DNA of 34,911 nt from positions 1-34,911 of the forward strand of contig CAKPCF010000016.1 of NCBI GenBank assembly GCA_934141445.1, given 5' to 3'. Within the stretch, counting starts at the first letter, position 1, and every line of letters starts with the position of its first letter. Shown one piece after another: positions 25,348 through 32,785 of the stretch. Under the pieces are notes generated by a model. It saw nothing but the letters and a program-made list of their open reading frames with translations, did no database searches and was not told where the DNA came from. The position numbers and the translations under genes are program-made. Origin of the DNA: an uncultured Clostridia bacterium (GTDB lineage Bacteria > Bacillota > Clostridia > TANB77 > CAG-508).

Positions 25348-25572
25348 ATGTTTGATATGACACAAGATACTAAAAGCGAATATGAGAAATTGATGAAAAT
25401 AAGAGATGCTGGAATTTTGAGAAATGAATGTTTTGAAAAATGGAATAAATATGAATTATTACAGTTAATTAGATTATATTATCAATATTTTAATGAACAT
25501 AAAAATGCAGATACGATTTTTGATATAAATGAATATGTTGTATCTGGTCAATATGAAAAAGATAGAAGTTAA
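25348..25572 (+). CDS. Small protein of unknown function (island)
   Basis: 74 aa from the ATG at 25348, which has no ribosome site. A strong AAGGGGAG at 25303-25310 instead sits 4 bases before an in-frame ATT at 25315, which would add 11 residues and start IKEAEDKKLNFM. The protein is helical, charged and Tyr-rich (ELLQLIRLYYQYFNEHK). No family was recognised. It lies directly under the promoter and operator-like repeats facing the ribbon-helix-helix gene. Confidence 0.6.
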   Translation: MFDMTQDTKSEYEKLMKIRDAGILRNECFEKWNKYELLQLIRLYYQYFNEHKNADTIFDINEYVVSGQYEKDRS

Positions 25573-25596
25573 AAAAGAGTGGTAACAAAAGTAATG

Positions 25597-25637
25597 AACC
25601 AAATCATTAGACAAGTGTTTAATGGTTTGGTTTTTTT
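25597..25637 (+). terminator. Terminator of the 74-aa gene
   Basis: AACCAAATCATTA (25597-25609) pairs with TAATGGTTTGGTT (25620-25632, one G-T pair), followed by a T-run. Confidence 0.85.
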
Positions 25638-25713
25638 ATTGAATAGAAAAGCTTTGCTAAATAATGTACAGAAACTATAAGTAAAACTAATATCTGACAT
25701 AAAAACTAATAAT

Positions 25714-25742
25714 TTTACAATATTAAATAATCAAAGTATAAT
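25714..25742 (+). promoter_or_regulatory. Promoter of the 489-aa gene
   Basis: TTTACA (25714-25719), 17 bases, TATAAT (25737-25742), 26 bases before the ATG. Confidence 0.75.
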
Positions 25743-25768
25743 GATTATGTAACCTAAGGAGGGGAATT

Positions 25769-27238
25769 ATGGAAAAATTAAAAGATGAAATTAGTTCAGC
25801 TGTTGAAGATGAAAGAGTTTTATTAGAAAAGTTACAAGAAGTCAGATTAAAAAAAGCAAAAGAAAAAATAAAATTATTAGAAGAAACAAAAGATAGAAAA
25901 TATTATTTAGATGAAGATGAAGGTGAATGGAAGGCACTTTGTAAATCTATTATGCAAGATGAAAATTTGAATGGTGTAATAGCTTGGGATGAATACATAT
26001 GGTGGTATTCTGAATTATCTGAATATAAAACATATTATATAAAATTAAGTAATCAAATATTAAGAATAATGGAACCTAAAAAAAATAAGAAATTTTCATT
26101 TGAAAGCTTCCCAACTGATGAAAAAAAAGATAAAGATGTAGAAATAGAGTTAAATAGAATAAAAGAACACATTTCTGCTGAAGATGTAGACAATGGTCTT
26201 TGGGGATACAAAAGAATATTAGGAACAAAAGAAAGTTTTGAAAAAGGATTTTTAGTAGGAGAGGTTGAAAAGAAAATGGATAGAAAAGAAGAAATTAAAA
26301 ATAGTTTTAGATTTGGATTTTTTAGTGAAGAAGCAATGGATTTATTAACAAGTAGTATAAGTTCAATTGAAAATGCTATAGGAAATGTTATTCCAACTAA
26401 ATTTTTTGTAGAGGGAGTTGATGGTCCTTTATATGATATAGTAACTGATAATTCTATAGTAGATTATGGATATTATGATTTTGATGAAAGTACAATTTTT
26501 TTGGGAAGGTTTGCAAACACAGCTGATGAAAAAAATAGAGCTGTTACCAAAGGTATATTGCAATGTGTTTCTAACCGTGTAGATGCTAGCGGATTTGAAG
26601 CAGGTATGACAGAATATTTAGTAGAAAAAATAACCAAACAAAAGGATTATCATCCATGCAAGAATATAGTTGAAGTTTTATTAAATCATATTCCTGAAAA
26701 TGAGGCAATTATAGAATATTTTACTAATAGAGATTTTGAATGTTTGATGCTTAAATATGGTTTCAATGGTAGAAAAATTATGCAAGGACTTGATTTGTTA
26801 GCAATAGCTATGGATAAAGACAATGCAGGAAACATTGTTATGGGAAAAAATATCATAGTAACAGAACTAGTGAGAGGATGCTTAAAAGATGTAAAAAGTC
26901 CAGCCGACTTGGAAGCTTTAATGCAAGATGTTTTTAAGGTAGAGCATCAAATTGCAAATGGAGATAGAGTTGAAGCTCTTAATAAATTGACTGAAAATGC
27001 AAAAAAAATGGGAATATATAAAGAAGATGCACAACCTATAGTTTTAAAAGAATTAACAGGTACTGAAAATGATTCTACATATATGCATTTAATATATCAA
27101 AAAGTATCTGAGTTATTGAAAGATTCAGGAAATTTGAAAGAATTTGAACAATTGTCTCCTGAAACAAAAGAAAGAATACAAAAACAAAGAATTGCTGAAC
27201 ATAGTAAACAAAAAGATGAAGCTGTATATGGTGACTAA
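25769..27238 (+). CDS. Unknown protein with a degenerate zincin metallopeptidase domain
   Basis: 489 aa after AAGGAGGGG. The first 45 residues form a charged helix. Residues about 205-290 read like a zincin metallopeptidase core: strand DFDESTIFLGRFANTADEKN, then AVTKGILQCVSNR where the HExxH helix would be, then GFEAGMTEYLVEKI, which matches the usual G-x-x-E-G-x-T-E-Y third-ligand region. The motif itself is KGILQ (Lys261, Gly262, Gln265), so both zinc His and the catalytic Glu are gone. The domain is probably an inactive binding module. The C-terminal 200 residues are helical and unrecognised. There is no signal peptide or TM. The zincin reading is by eye. It has its own promoter and terminator. 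Confidence 0.6.
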   Translation: MEKLKDEISSAVEDERVLLEKLQEVRLKKAKEKIKLLEETKDRKYYLDEDEGEWKALCKSIMQDENLNGVIAWDEYIWWYSELSEYKTYYIKLSNQILRIMEPKKNKKFSFESFPTDEKKDKDVEIELNRIKEHISAEDVDNGLWGYKRILGTKESFEKGFLVGEVEKKMDRKEEIKNSFRFGFFSEEAMDLLTSSISSIENAIGNVIPTKFFVEGVDGPLYDIVTDNSIVDYGYYDFDESTIFLGRFANTADEKNRAVTKGILQCVSNRVDASGFEAGMTEYLVEKITKQKDYHPCKNIVEVLLNHIPENEAIIEYFTNRDFECLMLKYGFNGRKIMQGLDLLAIAMDKDNAGNIVMGKNIIVTELVRGCLKDVKSPADLEALMQDVFKVEHQIANGDRVEALNKLTENAKKMGIYKEDAQPIVLKELTGTENDSTYMHLIYQKVSELLKDSGNLKEFEQLSPETKERIQKQRIAEHSKQKDEAVYGD

Positions 27239-27269
27239 AAATAATTGAAAACAATTTAATATATGATTT

Positions 27270-27309
27270 AAAATCTATAATTGCATAGTTTTGTAATTAT
27301 AGATTTTTT
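27270..27309 (+). terminator. Terminator of the 489-aa gene
   Basis: AAATCTATAATT (27271-27282) pairs perfectly with AATTATAGATTT (27295-27306), followed by TTTTA. It overlaps the -35 of the next promoter by a few bases. Confidence 0.85.
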
Positions 27310-27335
27310 ACATTTATATTACAAAATAATATAAT
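27307..27335 (+). promoter_or_regulatory. Promoter of the 912-aa gene
   Basis: TTTACA (27307-27312), 17 bases, TATAAT (27330-27335). It is the same TTTACA-17-TATAAT form as the promoter of the 489-aa gene. Confidence 0.75.
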
Positions 27336-27399
27336 AATAGAATTAAAAAAATTTTAATGATAGACTATAAATAGGAATTTTATAAAGAGAGGTATACTA

Positions 27400-30138
27400 A
27401 TGTTTAGTCAGATAGAAAAAAATCTTAGTCCTGCTGAAAATATAGAATTTATTAGATCTAATTATTTTAGCAAAGAAACTTATGAACTTATGTTAATAAA
27501 TTTAAAATCTATTGAAGTTAGTGATAGAAGAGAAGAAGAGAAAGACCAAAAAAACGATAGATTAAATGTTATTTTGAATAACTTATTATCATATGCACAA
27601 AAGGGAATAACACATTTTGAACTTATGAAATTATATAATGTAGATTATAGAAAAACAGTTCAAGATAAGAAAGATAGTATAAAAGCTAGTTTAAAAACAA
27701 ATAAAAAAGCAAATTCTAAAGGGTCAGCAGAAATAAATAGTGAGATGTTGTTAGAAGTGTCTGATAGGAATAGAGGAATGCCTGAAAATAGTTTACCATC
27801 TAGTAAAAAAGTTGAGTCTCTAGTAGCAAATGAACGAGAAAATGAATTAGACACAAGCTATTTTTCTGGAAGAATTGATTCTTTATTAAGAGTGGCTTTT
27901 TGGGCTAATAAAGCAGAAAAGTTAAGATATGATAACTACTTTGGAAAAAATGGTTTAAATAGTAAAACTAATAATTTTAAAGCTTCTAAGGAAGATGAGA
28001 CTATTGCGATATTATATAAGAAGCTACTATATGATATAAAACATGAATGTGTTAGACAACTAATAATAGCACTTATAACAGATGAAAAAGCAACTGTTAA
28101 TGGAAATTGGGGAATTGATGCAGATGAGAATGGAAAACGTATTTTTAGATATATGTCTGACCAAGAAAGAATGGTATATTCATTTCATATTCCAGACCAT
28201 ATATATGCGAAAATGTTTTCAAAAGAAATTAGAAGTAAAATAGATTCTGGTGAATATTCAATACATAGAATTTCAAATCACGATATAATAGAATATATGA
28301 CAAATGATACTTTAAGTAACAAGCAATTAGTAGAATTGACTGGTGTAAATGTTTCAAAAAAAGAAATTGTTAATGCAGCTTTAGATAGAGCAAAGGAAAA
28401 CTATCAGACTAACCAAACTCAACAATTAAATAGATTAGTTGTTGGTCTTGTATCTAATCCAAATACAATGCAAAATAGAAATTGGGGGATTGATAAAGAT
28501 AATGATGGACAATATGTTTTTAGATATGCATCAGAAAAAGAAAAAAGTGTTTATCGTATTAACATACCAGAAGATGTAAAAGAAGGATTATCAACTGATA
28601 TAAAGCAAAAAATTGAAGCAGGTAAATATTCTTTAAGAAACAGTAAATTTTTGTCACAACAAATAATATTAAATCCATACTCTAAAGTGGATAGTGAGTT
28701 AACTCAAAATGCATTAGAACAAGAAAGAAATAATGCAGTAAAGTTAGCATTAAGTACATATATTACCAATAGACCAGATCGTTATGTTATAATGATGACA
28801 CAAAAAATGCGTAATGAATTAAATAGTGAACAACCAGAAGAATATATACATTCAGATACTACAGCTGAAGCAGAAGATGTAAGAAATTTACGTAATAAAG
28901 TGATTGAAGCTATAATTAAAAATAATGGTGTGATTGTTACACAATATGGTGAAAATTTAGACTTACATGGAACTGTTGCAACATTACAAAATTATTTTGA
29001 TAATGATTTTGAAAATGACAAGACATATAAAGGTATAAGACCAAAAGCAGGAGAAAAAATAAAAATAGTAAGAAAACCAATTTCTGCTGGTAATACTATA
29101 CTAGGTGAATATTTAGTTATAGATAATGGAAAATTAGTTGGTTTTAAAGATAATTCTACAGGTAAAACAGTTGAAATAAATGCTAATTTAAATAGAGGTG
29201 AGAGATCTTCAGTTTCTGTATTAGCATCATTAGGCTTTAAGGTTCCATATATGATAACAGAATATGCTGATGCGATTGTTAGTGGTAAGAGAAGTGATAA
29301 TTCTAATGAGAAAAGTGCAGATGAAATCGATAGAGCACTTGATCCTTTTGATGGTTGTACTTTGGCAAGAGAAGTTCCAACAGAAAGACTTTTTGAATAT
29401 GCAGAAGCAACAGATGAAAAAACAGGAAAATATTTGATGGAGAGTAGCTTATCTTTTGAGCAATTAGAACAATTTGGCTTGACAGAAGTAGCTTTAAAAA
29501 GAGAAAGAGATATAGGATTAGCTTTACAAGTACTTTCTGAACATTCATTCATAACCAAGGACAAAGATAATATTGATAGAAGAGTTGCTGTAATACCGCA
29601 AATGCTTTATAATGGATCGTTTGTAGCTTATACTTTAGGATATGATTGCTATGTTTCAACAAGTGCTAGAGAAAGTGCTGAAGGTCGCGATGAAAGTAAA
29701 TCAACTTTTGGAATAACTTTAAATCCAGCTTCTAAAAGTAGTAATGGCAAAATGCTACAGATACCAGAGGAAAGTATAAATAGTTTGTATAGTGACCTAC
29801 CTATTTTAAATGATGAAGGAAATGGTAGAGTAACTAAAGGAAAAATATTTGTAAATCCATTACGTACGATGGCAATTTTAGGTGGAAAAAAGAATCAGTC
29901 ATTATATGTAAATATGCCTAATGAACAACTATATACAACCATTGCATCTCATTTACAACCAGATAGGATGCAAAAGCAAAAAGTGGAAAAAGAAACTGAA
30001 AGATGGTGTGACAATATAGTTAGAGCAAGAGAAAAGCAATTAGCTGAAAATCAAAAAAATATAGTAGAGTTACAAAAAGAAAATCAAAGTCATAATTCGA
30101 AGGAAAATAACCAAGAAAAAAAGGGTGAAAATAGATAA
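27400..30138 (+). CDS. Large cytoplasmic protein with internal duplication, unknown
   Basis: 912 aa after AGAGAGG. No signal peptide, TM or known domain was recognised. Two copies of a module of about 75 residues are present: residues about 215-290 (NWGIDADENGKRIFRYMSD, then FHIPDHI and SGEYSIHR) and 340-414 (NWGIDKDNDGQYVFRYASE, then INIPEDV and AGKYSLRN). The shared core is NWGID-D-(D/E)NG---FRY-S--E---Y--(H/N)IP. Residues about 500-630 look strand-rich and compact, and a third part (about 690-850) includes VAVIPQMLYNGSFVAYTLGYD and IFVNPLRTMAILGGKKN. The last 55 residues are a Gln/Lys/Glu-rich coiled-coil or disordered tail. The stop is directly followed by the ribosome site of the next small gene. 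Confidence 0.65.
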   Translation: MFSQIEKNLSPAENIEFIRSNYFSKETYELMLINLKSIEVSDRREEEKDQKNDRLNVILNNLLSYAQKGITHFELMKLYNVDYRKTVQDKKDSIKASLKTNKKANSKGSAEINSEMLLEVSDRNRGMPENSLPSSKKVESLVANERENELDTSYFSGRIDSLLRVAFWANKAEKLRYDNYFGKNGLNSKTNNFKASKEDETIAILYKKLLYDIKHECVRQLIIALITDEKATVNGNWGIDADENGKRIFRYMSDQERMVYSFHIPDHIYAKMFSKEIRSKIDSGEYSIHRISNHDIIEYMTNDTLSNKQLVELTGVNVSKKEIVNAALDRAKENYQTNQTQQLNRLVVGLVSNPNTMQNRNWGIDKDNDGQYVFRYASEKEKSVYRINIPEDVKEGLSTDIKQKIEAGKYSLRNSKFLSQQIILNPYSKVDSELTQNALEQERNNAVKLALSTYITNRPDRYVIMMTQKMRNELNSEQPEEYIHSDTTAEAEDVRNLRNKVIEAIIKNNGVIVTQYGENLDLHGTVATLQNYFDNDFENDKTYKGIRPKAGEKIKIVRKPISAGNTILGEYLVIDNGKLVGFKDNSTGKTVEINANLNRGERSSVSVLASLGFKVPYMITEYADAIVSGKRSDNSNEKSADEIDRALDPFDGCTLAREVPTERLFEYAEATDEKTGKYLMESSLSFEQLEQFGLTEVALKRERDIGLALQVLSEHSFITKDKDNIDRRVAVIPQMLYNGSFVAYTLGYDCYVSTSARESAEGRDESKSTFGITLNPASKSSNGKMLQIPEESINSLYSDLPILNDEGNGRVTKGKIFVNPLRTMAILGGKKNQSLYVNMPNEQLYTTIASHLQPDRMQKQKVEKETERWCDNIVRAREKQLAENQKNIVELQKENQSHNSKENNQEKKGENR

Positions 30139-30155
30139 GGCGGTGAAATTTGCAA

Positions 30156-30452
30156 ATGAATGATAAATCTTTAGTAGAGTATAAAGATAGTTTTTTTCGT
30201 AAAATAATAAATGCTTTTAAAAAATATTTTTTTAAAACTAAAAAAGAAAAATATGCTAATGAAATACAGATTAAAGAAATAAAACAACAAAGTAAAAGTG
30301 AATTAGAATGGTTAGAATTAAAAAGAAAATTATATAATCGTGAAATAAATTTGGAAGACTTAACTTTGGAAGAGAAGTTTAAAATAAAAGATATGTATAG
30401 AGATGAAATTTTAGCACAAAATGCACTAATTAAACAATTGAAAAAAGCATAA
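30156..30452 (+). CDS. Small basic protein with amphipathic N-terminus, unknown
   Basis: 98 aa from the ATG at 30156, about 10 bases after GGCGGTG; a TTG at 30150 is also possible. The N-terminal segment SFFRKIINAFKKYFFKTKK is a basic amphipathic helix that could touch a membrane or nucleic acid. The rest is predicted coiled coil (ELKRKLYNREINLEDLTLEEK). It resembles short helical proteins I associate with Clostridia genomes, but I cannot name a family. It is cotranscribed with the 912-aa gene, with its ribosome site overlapping that gene's stop. Confidence 0.65.
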   Translation: MNDKSLVEYKDSFFRKIINAFKKYFFKTKKEKYANEIQIKEIKQQSKSELEWLELKRKLYNREINLEDLTLEEKFKIKDMYRDEILAQNALIKQLKKA

Positions 30453-30458
30453 AAAAAC

Positions 30459-30518
30459 ATCCAGTATAAGAAGCAACATACAAAATGTATGAATTTGCTT
30501 AATACTGGATATTTTGTT
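30459..30518. terminator. Long terminator hairpin after the small basic protein
   Basis: ATCCAGTAT (30459-30467) pairs with ATACTGGAT (30502-30510). An inner AAGCAA/TTGCTT stem and an apical CATAC/GTATG stem make one long structure, followed by ATTTTGTTT. It also faces the convergent minus-strand gene at 30600. Confidence 0.8.
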
Positions 30519-30599
30519 TAAAATTATTTAAATACTATAAATCACAATATAAAACATTGGTATCACCAGCTTGTTTTTCGGAAAATACAAATACGGTTT

Positions 30600-30935
30600 T
30601 TAAAGGTAAATGTTATAATCCTCATTAGGAATGTTTGAATGATGTAGCAAAAGTTGATTCATCTCGGAACCTAGTTCTGTATACTGATAAGCTATTTTAG
30701 AAAGAAAAGTATATAGTTCTGTACTAATCTCAATGTCCTTTCCATATTTTTCATGAAGTTCATTGATAATGGCGTTTAAAGCCTCTGGTATGGAATTCTT
30801 TAAAGAAAATTCCGGCACATATTCAATTGTTTGTTCTCCTTTATCATCTTTTTTGGTTAGCTTAAAACTATCATTTTTCATAGAACGAAAATATTCATCA
30901 GCAATACTGGAACTGATAGTTAATATTGTACTCAT
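30600..30935 (-). CDS. Unknown protein, paralogue of the gene at 32125
   Basis: 111 aa after AAGGAG. Its middle part, with EKYGKDIEISTELYTFL and SKIAYQYTELG, aligns with DEYGKNAEFSDELLKFL and WQFSCQFTQIG in the 143-aa protein at 32125-32556. Both are minus-strand genes with related promoters on either side of a LysR gene. No known domain was recognised and there is no signal peptide. GC is about 30% in the line of sequence I counted (30661-30720), which fits the host background better than its paralogue. Confidence 0.6.
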   Translation of the reverse strand: MSTILTISSSIADEYFRSMKNDSFKLTKKDDKGEQTIEYVPEFSLKNSIPEALNAIINELHEKYGKDIEISTELYTFLSKIAYQYTELGSEMNQLLLHHSNIPNEDYNIYL

Positions 30936-30978
30936 AAAAACTCCTTTTCTTTGTGATTGTGACCTTTAATGTTAATTT

Positions 30979-31007
30979 ATTATAATATGATTATACAATT
31001 ATGTAAA
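30979..31007 (-). promoter_or_regulatory. Promoter of the 111-aa gene (minus strand)
   Basis: On the minus strand: TTTACA (31007-31002), 17 bases, TATAAT (30984-30979). The sequence ACTTTACATAATT around the -35 is identical in the promoter of the paralogue at 32598-32626. Confidence 0.7.
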
Positions 31008-31082
31008 GTAATTTATTCTTATGGATACTATAAGTTTTTATGATAATTGAATTTAAAGTAATCTTTTAACTTAACAATTTAT

Positions 31083-31110
31083 TGAATAAATTAAAAATAA
31101 ATGTTATTAT
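31083..31110 (+). promoter_or_regulatory. Candidate LysR-gene promoter
   Basis: TTGAAT (31083-31088), 16 bases, TATTAT (31105-31110) with an extended TG. A further TATAAT lies at 31117-31122. Confidence 0.5.
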
Positions 31111-31139
31111 ATATATTATAATGGCAAAGGAGAAAAAAT

Positions 31140-32033
31140 ATGAATGTAAATTTGGAATTATATAAAGTTTTTTGTGAAGTAGCTAAACATAAGAATATAT
31201 CTAAAACGGCGGAAAACATGTATTTATCTCAATCAGCAGTAACACAGTCAATACAAAAATTAGAACAAATTTTGGGTGCTAAATTATTTTTCAGGAATAA
31301 AAATGGGGTTGAGTTAACAGAAGAGGGAAAGAATTTATTTGAATATGTATCAAATAGTATTGAAACAGTAAATAATGCTGAAAATATATTTTCACAATAT
31401 GTGAATTTACAAAATGGTAAAATTAGAATTGGTGGCGGAAAAATTTTAGTAGAAAAATATATTTTATCAGCAGTGATTGAATTTATAAAAAAATATCCAA
31501 ATATAAAAATTGAAATTGGTAGATGTTCTACGCAAGATGCTATGAAAAAACTTGCAAATGGTGAATTAGATATAGCAGTACTTAATTTGTCTGATATTCC
31601 AAATGAATATAGTAATATTCAAATAAAGCAGTTAAAGAGCAATCCAAGATATTGTTTTTATGCAACAAAAGATTATGTTGAAAAAAATAATATAAAAAAT
31701 ATAACTGATTTGAATGAAAAAGGTATAATAATTCCCAAATCATTAACATTAAAACAGCATTTTAATGAATTTTGTGAAGAAAATGGTATTGATATAAAAA
31801 TAAATTATGAAATTGAAGAATCTGATATTATGGATAGACTAGTCTTAAGTGGCTGTGGTGTTGGATTTTCAAATATTGAATATAAAGATGAGATTTTTAA
31901 AAATGAAGAAATAGTTATTTTAAAGGAAATAAAATTAGGAAGAGATAATAAAAGTATAGCAACATTAAAGGATAATTTTTGTAGTAAAGCAACTTTGGAG
32001 CTTGTTAAATTTATAATGGAAATGAATATATAA
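31140..32033 (+). CDS. LysR-type transcriptional regulator
   Basis: 297 aa. The N-terminal helix-turn-helix, KNISKTAENMYLSQSAVTQS (about 18-37) followed by IQKLEQILGAKLFFR, is the classic LysR form. The co-inducer-binding domain (about 88-295) is complete, with GKIRIGGGKILVEKYIL and the strand ELDIAVLNL. The ligand is unknown. LysR genes usually sit beside a divergent target, and here the 111-aa gene is divergent on the left and the GC-rich 143-aa gene convergent on the right, both with related promoters. The start follows AAAGGAG. Confidence 0.93.
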   Translation: MNVNLELYKVFCEVAKHKNISKTAENMYLSQSAVTQSIQKLEQILGAKLFFRNKNGVELTEEGKNLFEYVSNSIETVNNAENIFSQYVNLQNGKIRIGGGKILVEKYILSAVIEFIKKYPNIKIEIGRCSTQDAMKKLANGELDIAVLNLSDIPNEYSNIQIKQLKSNPRYCFYATKDYVEKNNIKNITDLNEKGIIIPKSLTLKQHFNEFCEENGIDIKINYEIEESDIMDRLVLSGCGVGFSNIEYKDEIFKNEEIVILKEIKLGRDNKSIATLKDNFCSKATLELVKFIMEMNI

Positions 32034-32054
32034 AGCACTTTTATATTATATAGC

Positions 32055-32092
32055 AAATCCCCGGTCAGGGGTTGAACCTTGACCGGGGATTT
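32055..32092. terminator. GC-rich terminator hairpin between LysR and the GC-rich gene
   Basis: AAATCCCCGGTCA (32055-32067) and TGACCGGGGATTT (32080-32092) form a perfect 13-bp stem with a 12-base loop. It is far more GC-rich than any other terminator in the window and probably arrived with the gene at 32125. Confidence 0.8.
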
Positions 32093-32124
32093 GTGGTCCT
32101 AATAAAGGTATCAGAACCTAGCCA

Positions 32125-32556
32125 TTAGATGGCATACAAAAGGTGACAGTAATCGTTTTTGGCCTTATCGGCGCCGGAAAGCATGAACTCATCATACTCA
32201 TCGTCAGTCATGGCCATCAGAACTTCCTCGAAAGAGTAGATACTCTTGGGAGAAAAAGCTCCTGTCAGACCATGGTTGGTGTCGTGGATACGAACACCAA
32301 TCTGCGTGAATTGGCAACTGAATTGCCATAAGAACTTCAGGAGTTCATCGCTGAACTCTGCGTTCTTGCCGTACTCATCACAGATGCTGTCGATGAGTGC
32401 CAGGGTTGCTTGGGCTTGAGATGCGTAAACTTTTATCCGTTTAGGGATAAGGAATGTGGTTTCCACTCCGTCTACGATCATCTTGAACCGATCCTCATAC
32501 GGATGTTCCTTGATGATGTCTTGGGCTTCTTCATGGGCAATGCTGAGTTTTTTCAT
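32125..32556 (-). CDS. GC-rich unknown protein, paralogue of the gene at 30600
   Basis: 143 aa from the ATG at 32556, 7 bases after AGGGAG; an upstream start at 32595 lies across that site and is rejected. The middle (about 55-90) matches the 111-aa protein at 30600. It adds a longer N-terminal part (KLSIAHEEAQDIIKEHPYED, then RFKMIVDGVETTFLIPKRI) and a C-terminal extension (FEEVLMAMTDDEYDEFMLSG). GC reaches 32 of 60 in line 32161-32220, against 15 of 60 in a LysR line (31561-31620). Codons such as CTC, ATC, GCC and CGG, rare in its neighbours, are used freely. This points to recent transfer from a higher-GC donor. No function was recognised. Confidence 0.75.
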   Translation of the reverse strand: MKKLSIAHEEAQDIIKEHPYEDRFKMIVDGVETTFLIPKRIKVYASQAQATLALIDSICDEYGKNAEFSDELLKFLWQFSCQFTQIGVRIHDTNHGLTGAFSPKSIYSFEEVLMAMTDDEYDEFMLSGADKAKNDYCHLLYAI

Positions 32557-32597
32557 AGTTGTTCTCCCTTTTTCTAGGTGAAATATCGTACACAAAT

Positions 32598-32626
32598 ATT
32601 ATAACATAATTTAAAAATTATGTAAA
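32598..32626 (-). promoter_or_regulatory. Promoter of the GC-rich gene (minus strand)
   Basis: On the minus strand: TTTACA (32626-32621), 17 bases, TATAAT (32603-32598) with an extended TG. The promoter is AT-rich, unlike the gene. Confidence 0.75.
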
Positions 32627-32670
32627 GTACTTTGACAATAAATACATAAATTTCAAGGAGGTAAGATTAT

Positions 32671-32699
32671 TTGACAGTTTACATAAAATATGGTATAAT
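32671..32699 (+). promoter_or_regulatory. Perfect-consensus promoter of the 524-aa gene
   Basis: TTGACA (32671-32676), 17 bases, TATAAT (32694-32699), with an extended TG (TGGTATAAT). This is the best sigma-A promoter in the window, 86 bases before the ATG. The 86-base leader holds no clear structure. Confidence 0.85.
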
Positions 32700-32785
32700 A
32701 AGGAAGTATTAAACAATATAGAATGGTGCATAAATGATTTATAAATAAAATAATAATCATAGAAAATGAAGGAGAGAAATTTAAT

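Noticed and set aside
32655..32712. Tiny open frame with AAGGAGG and a TTG start, 13 codons
   Set aside because: The start codon lies within the consensus -35 box of the 524-aa gene and no promoter precedes it.
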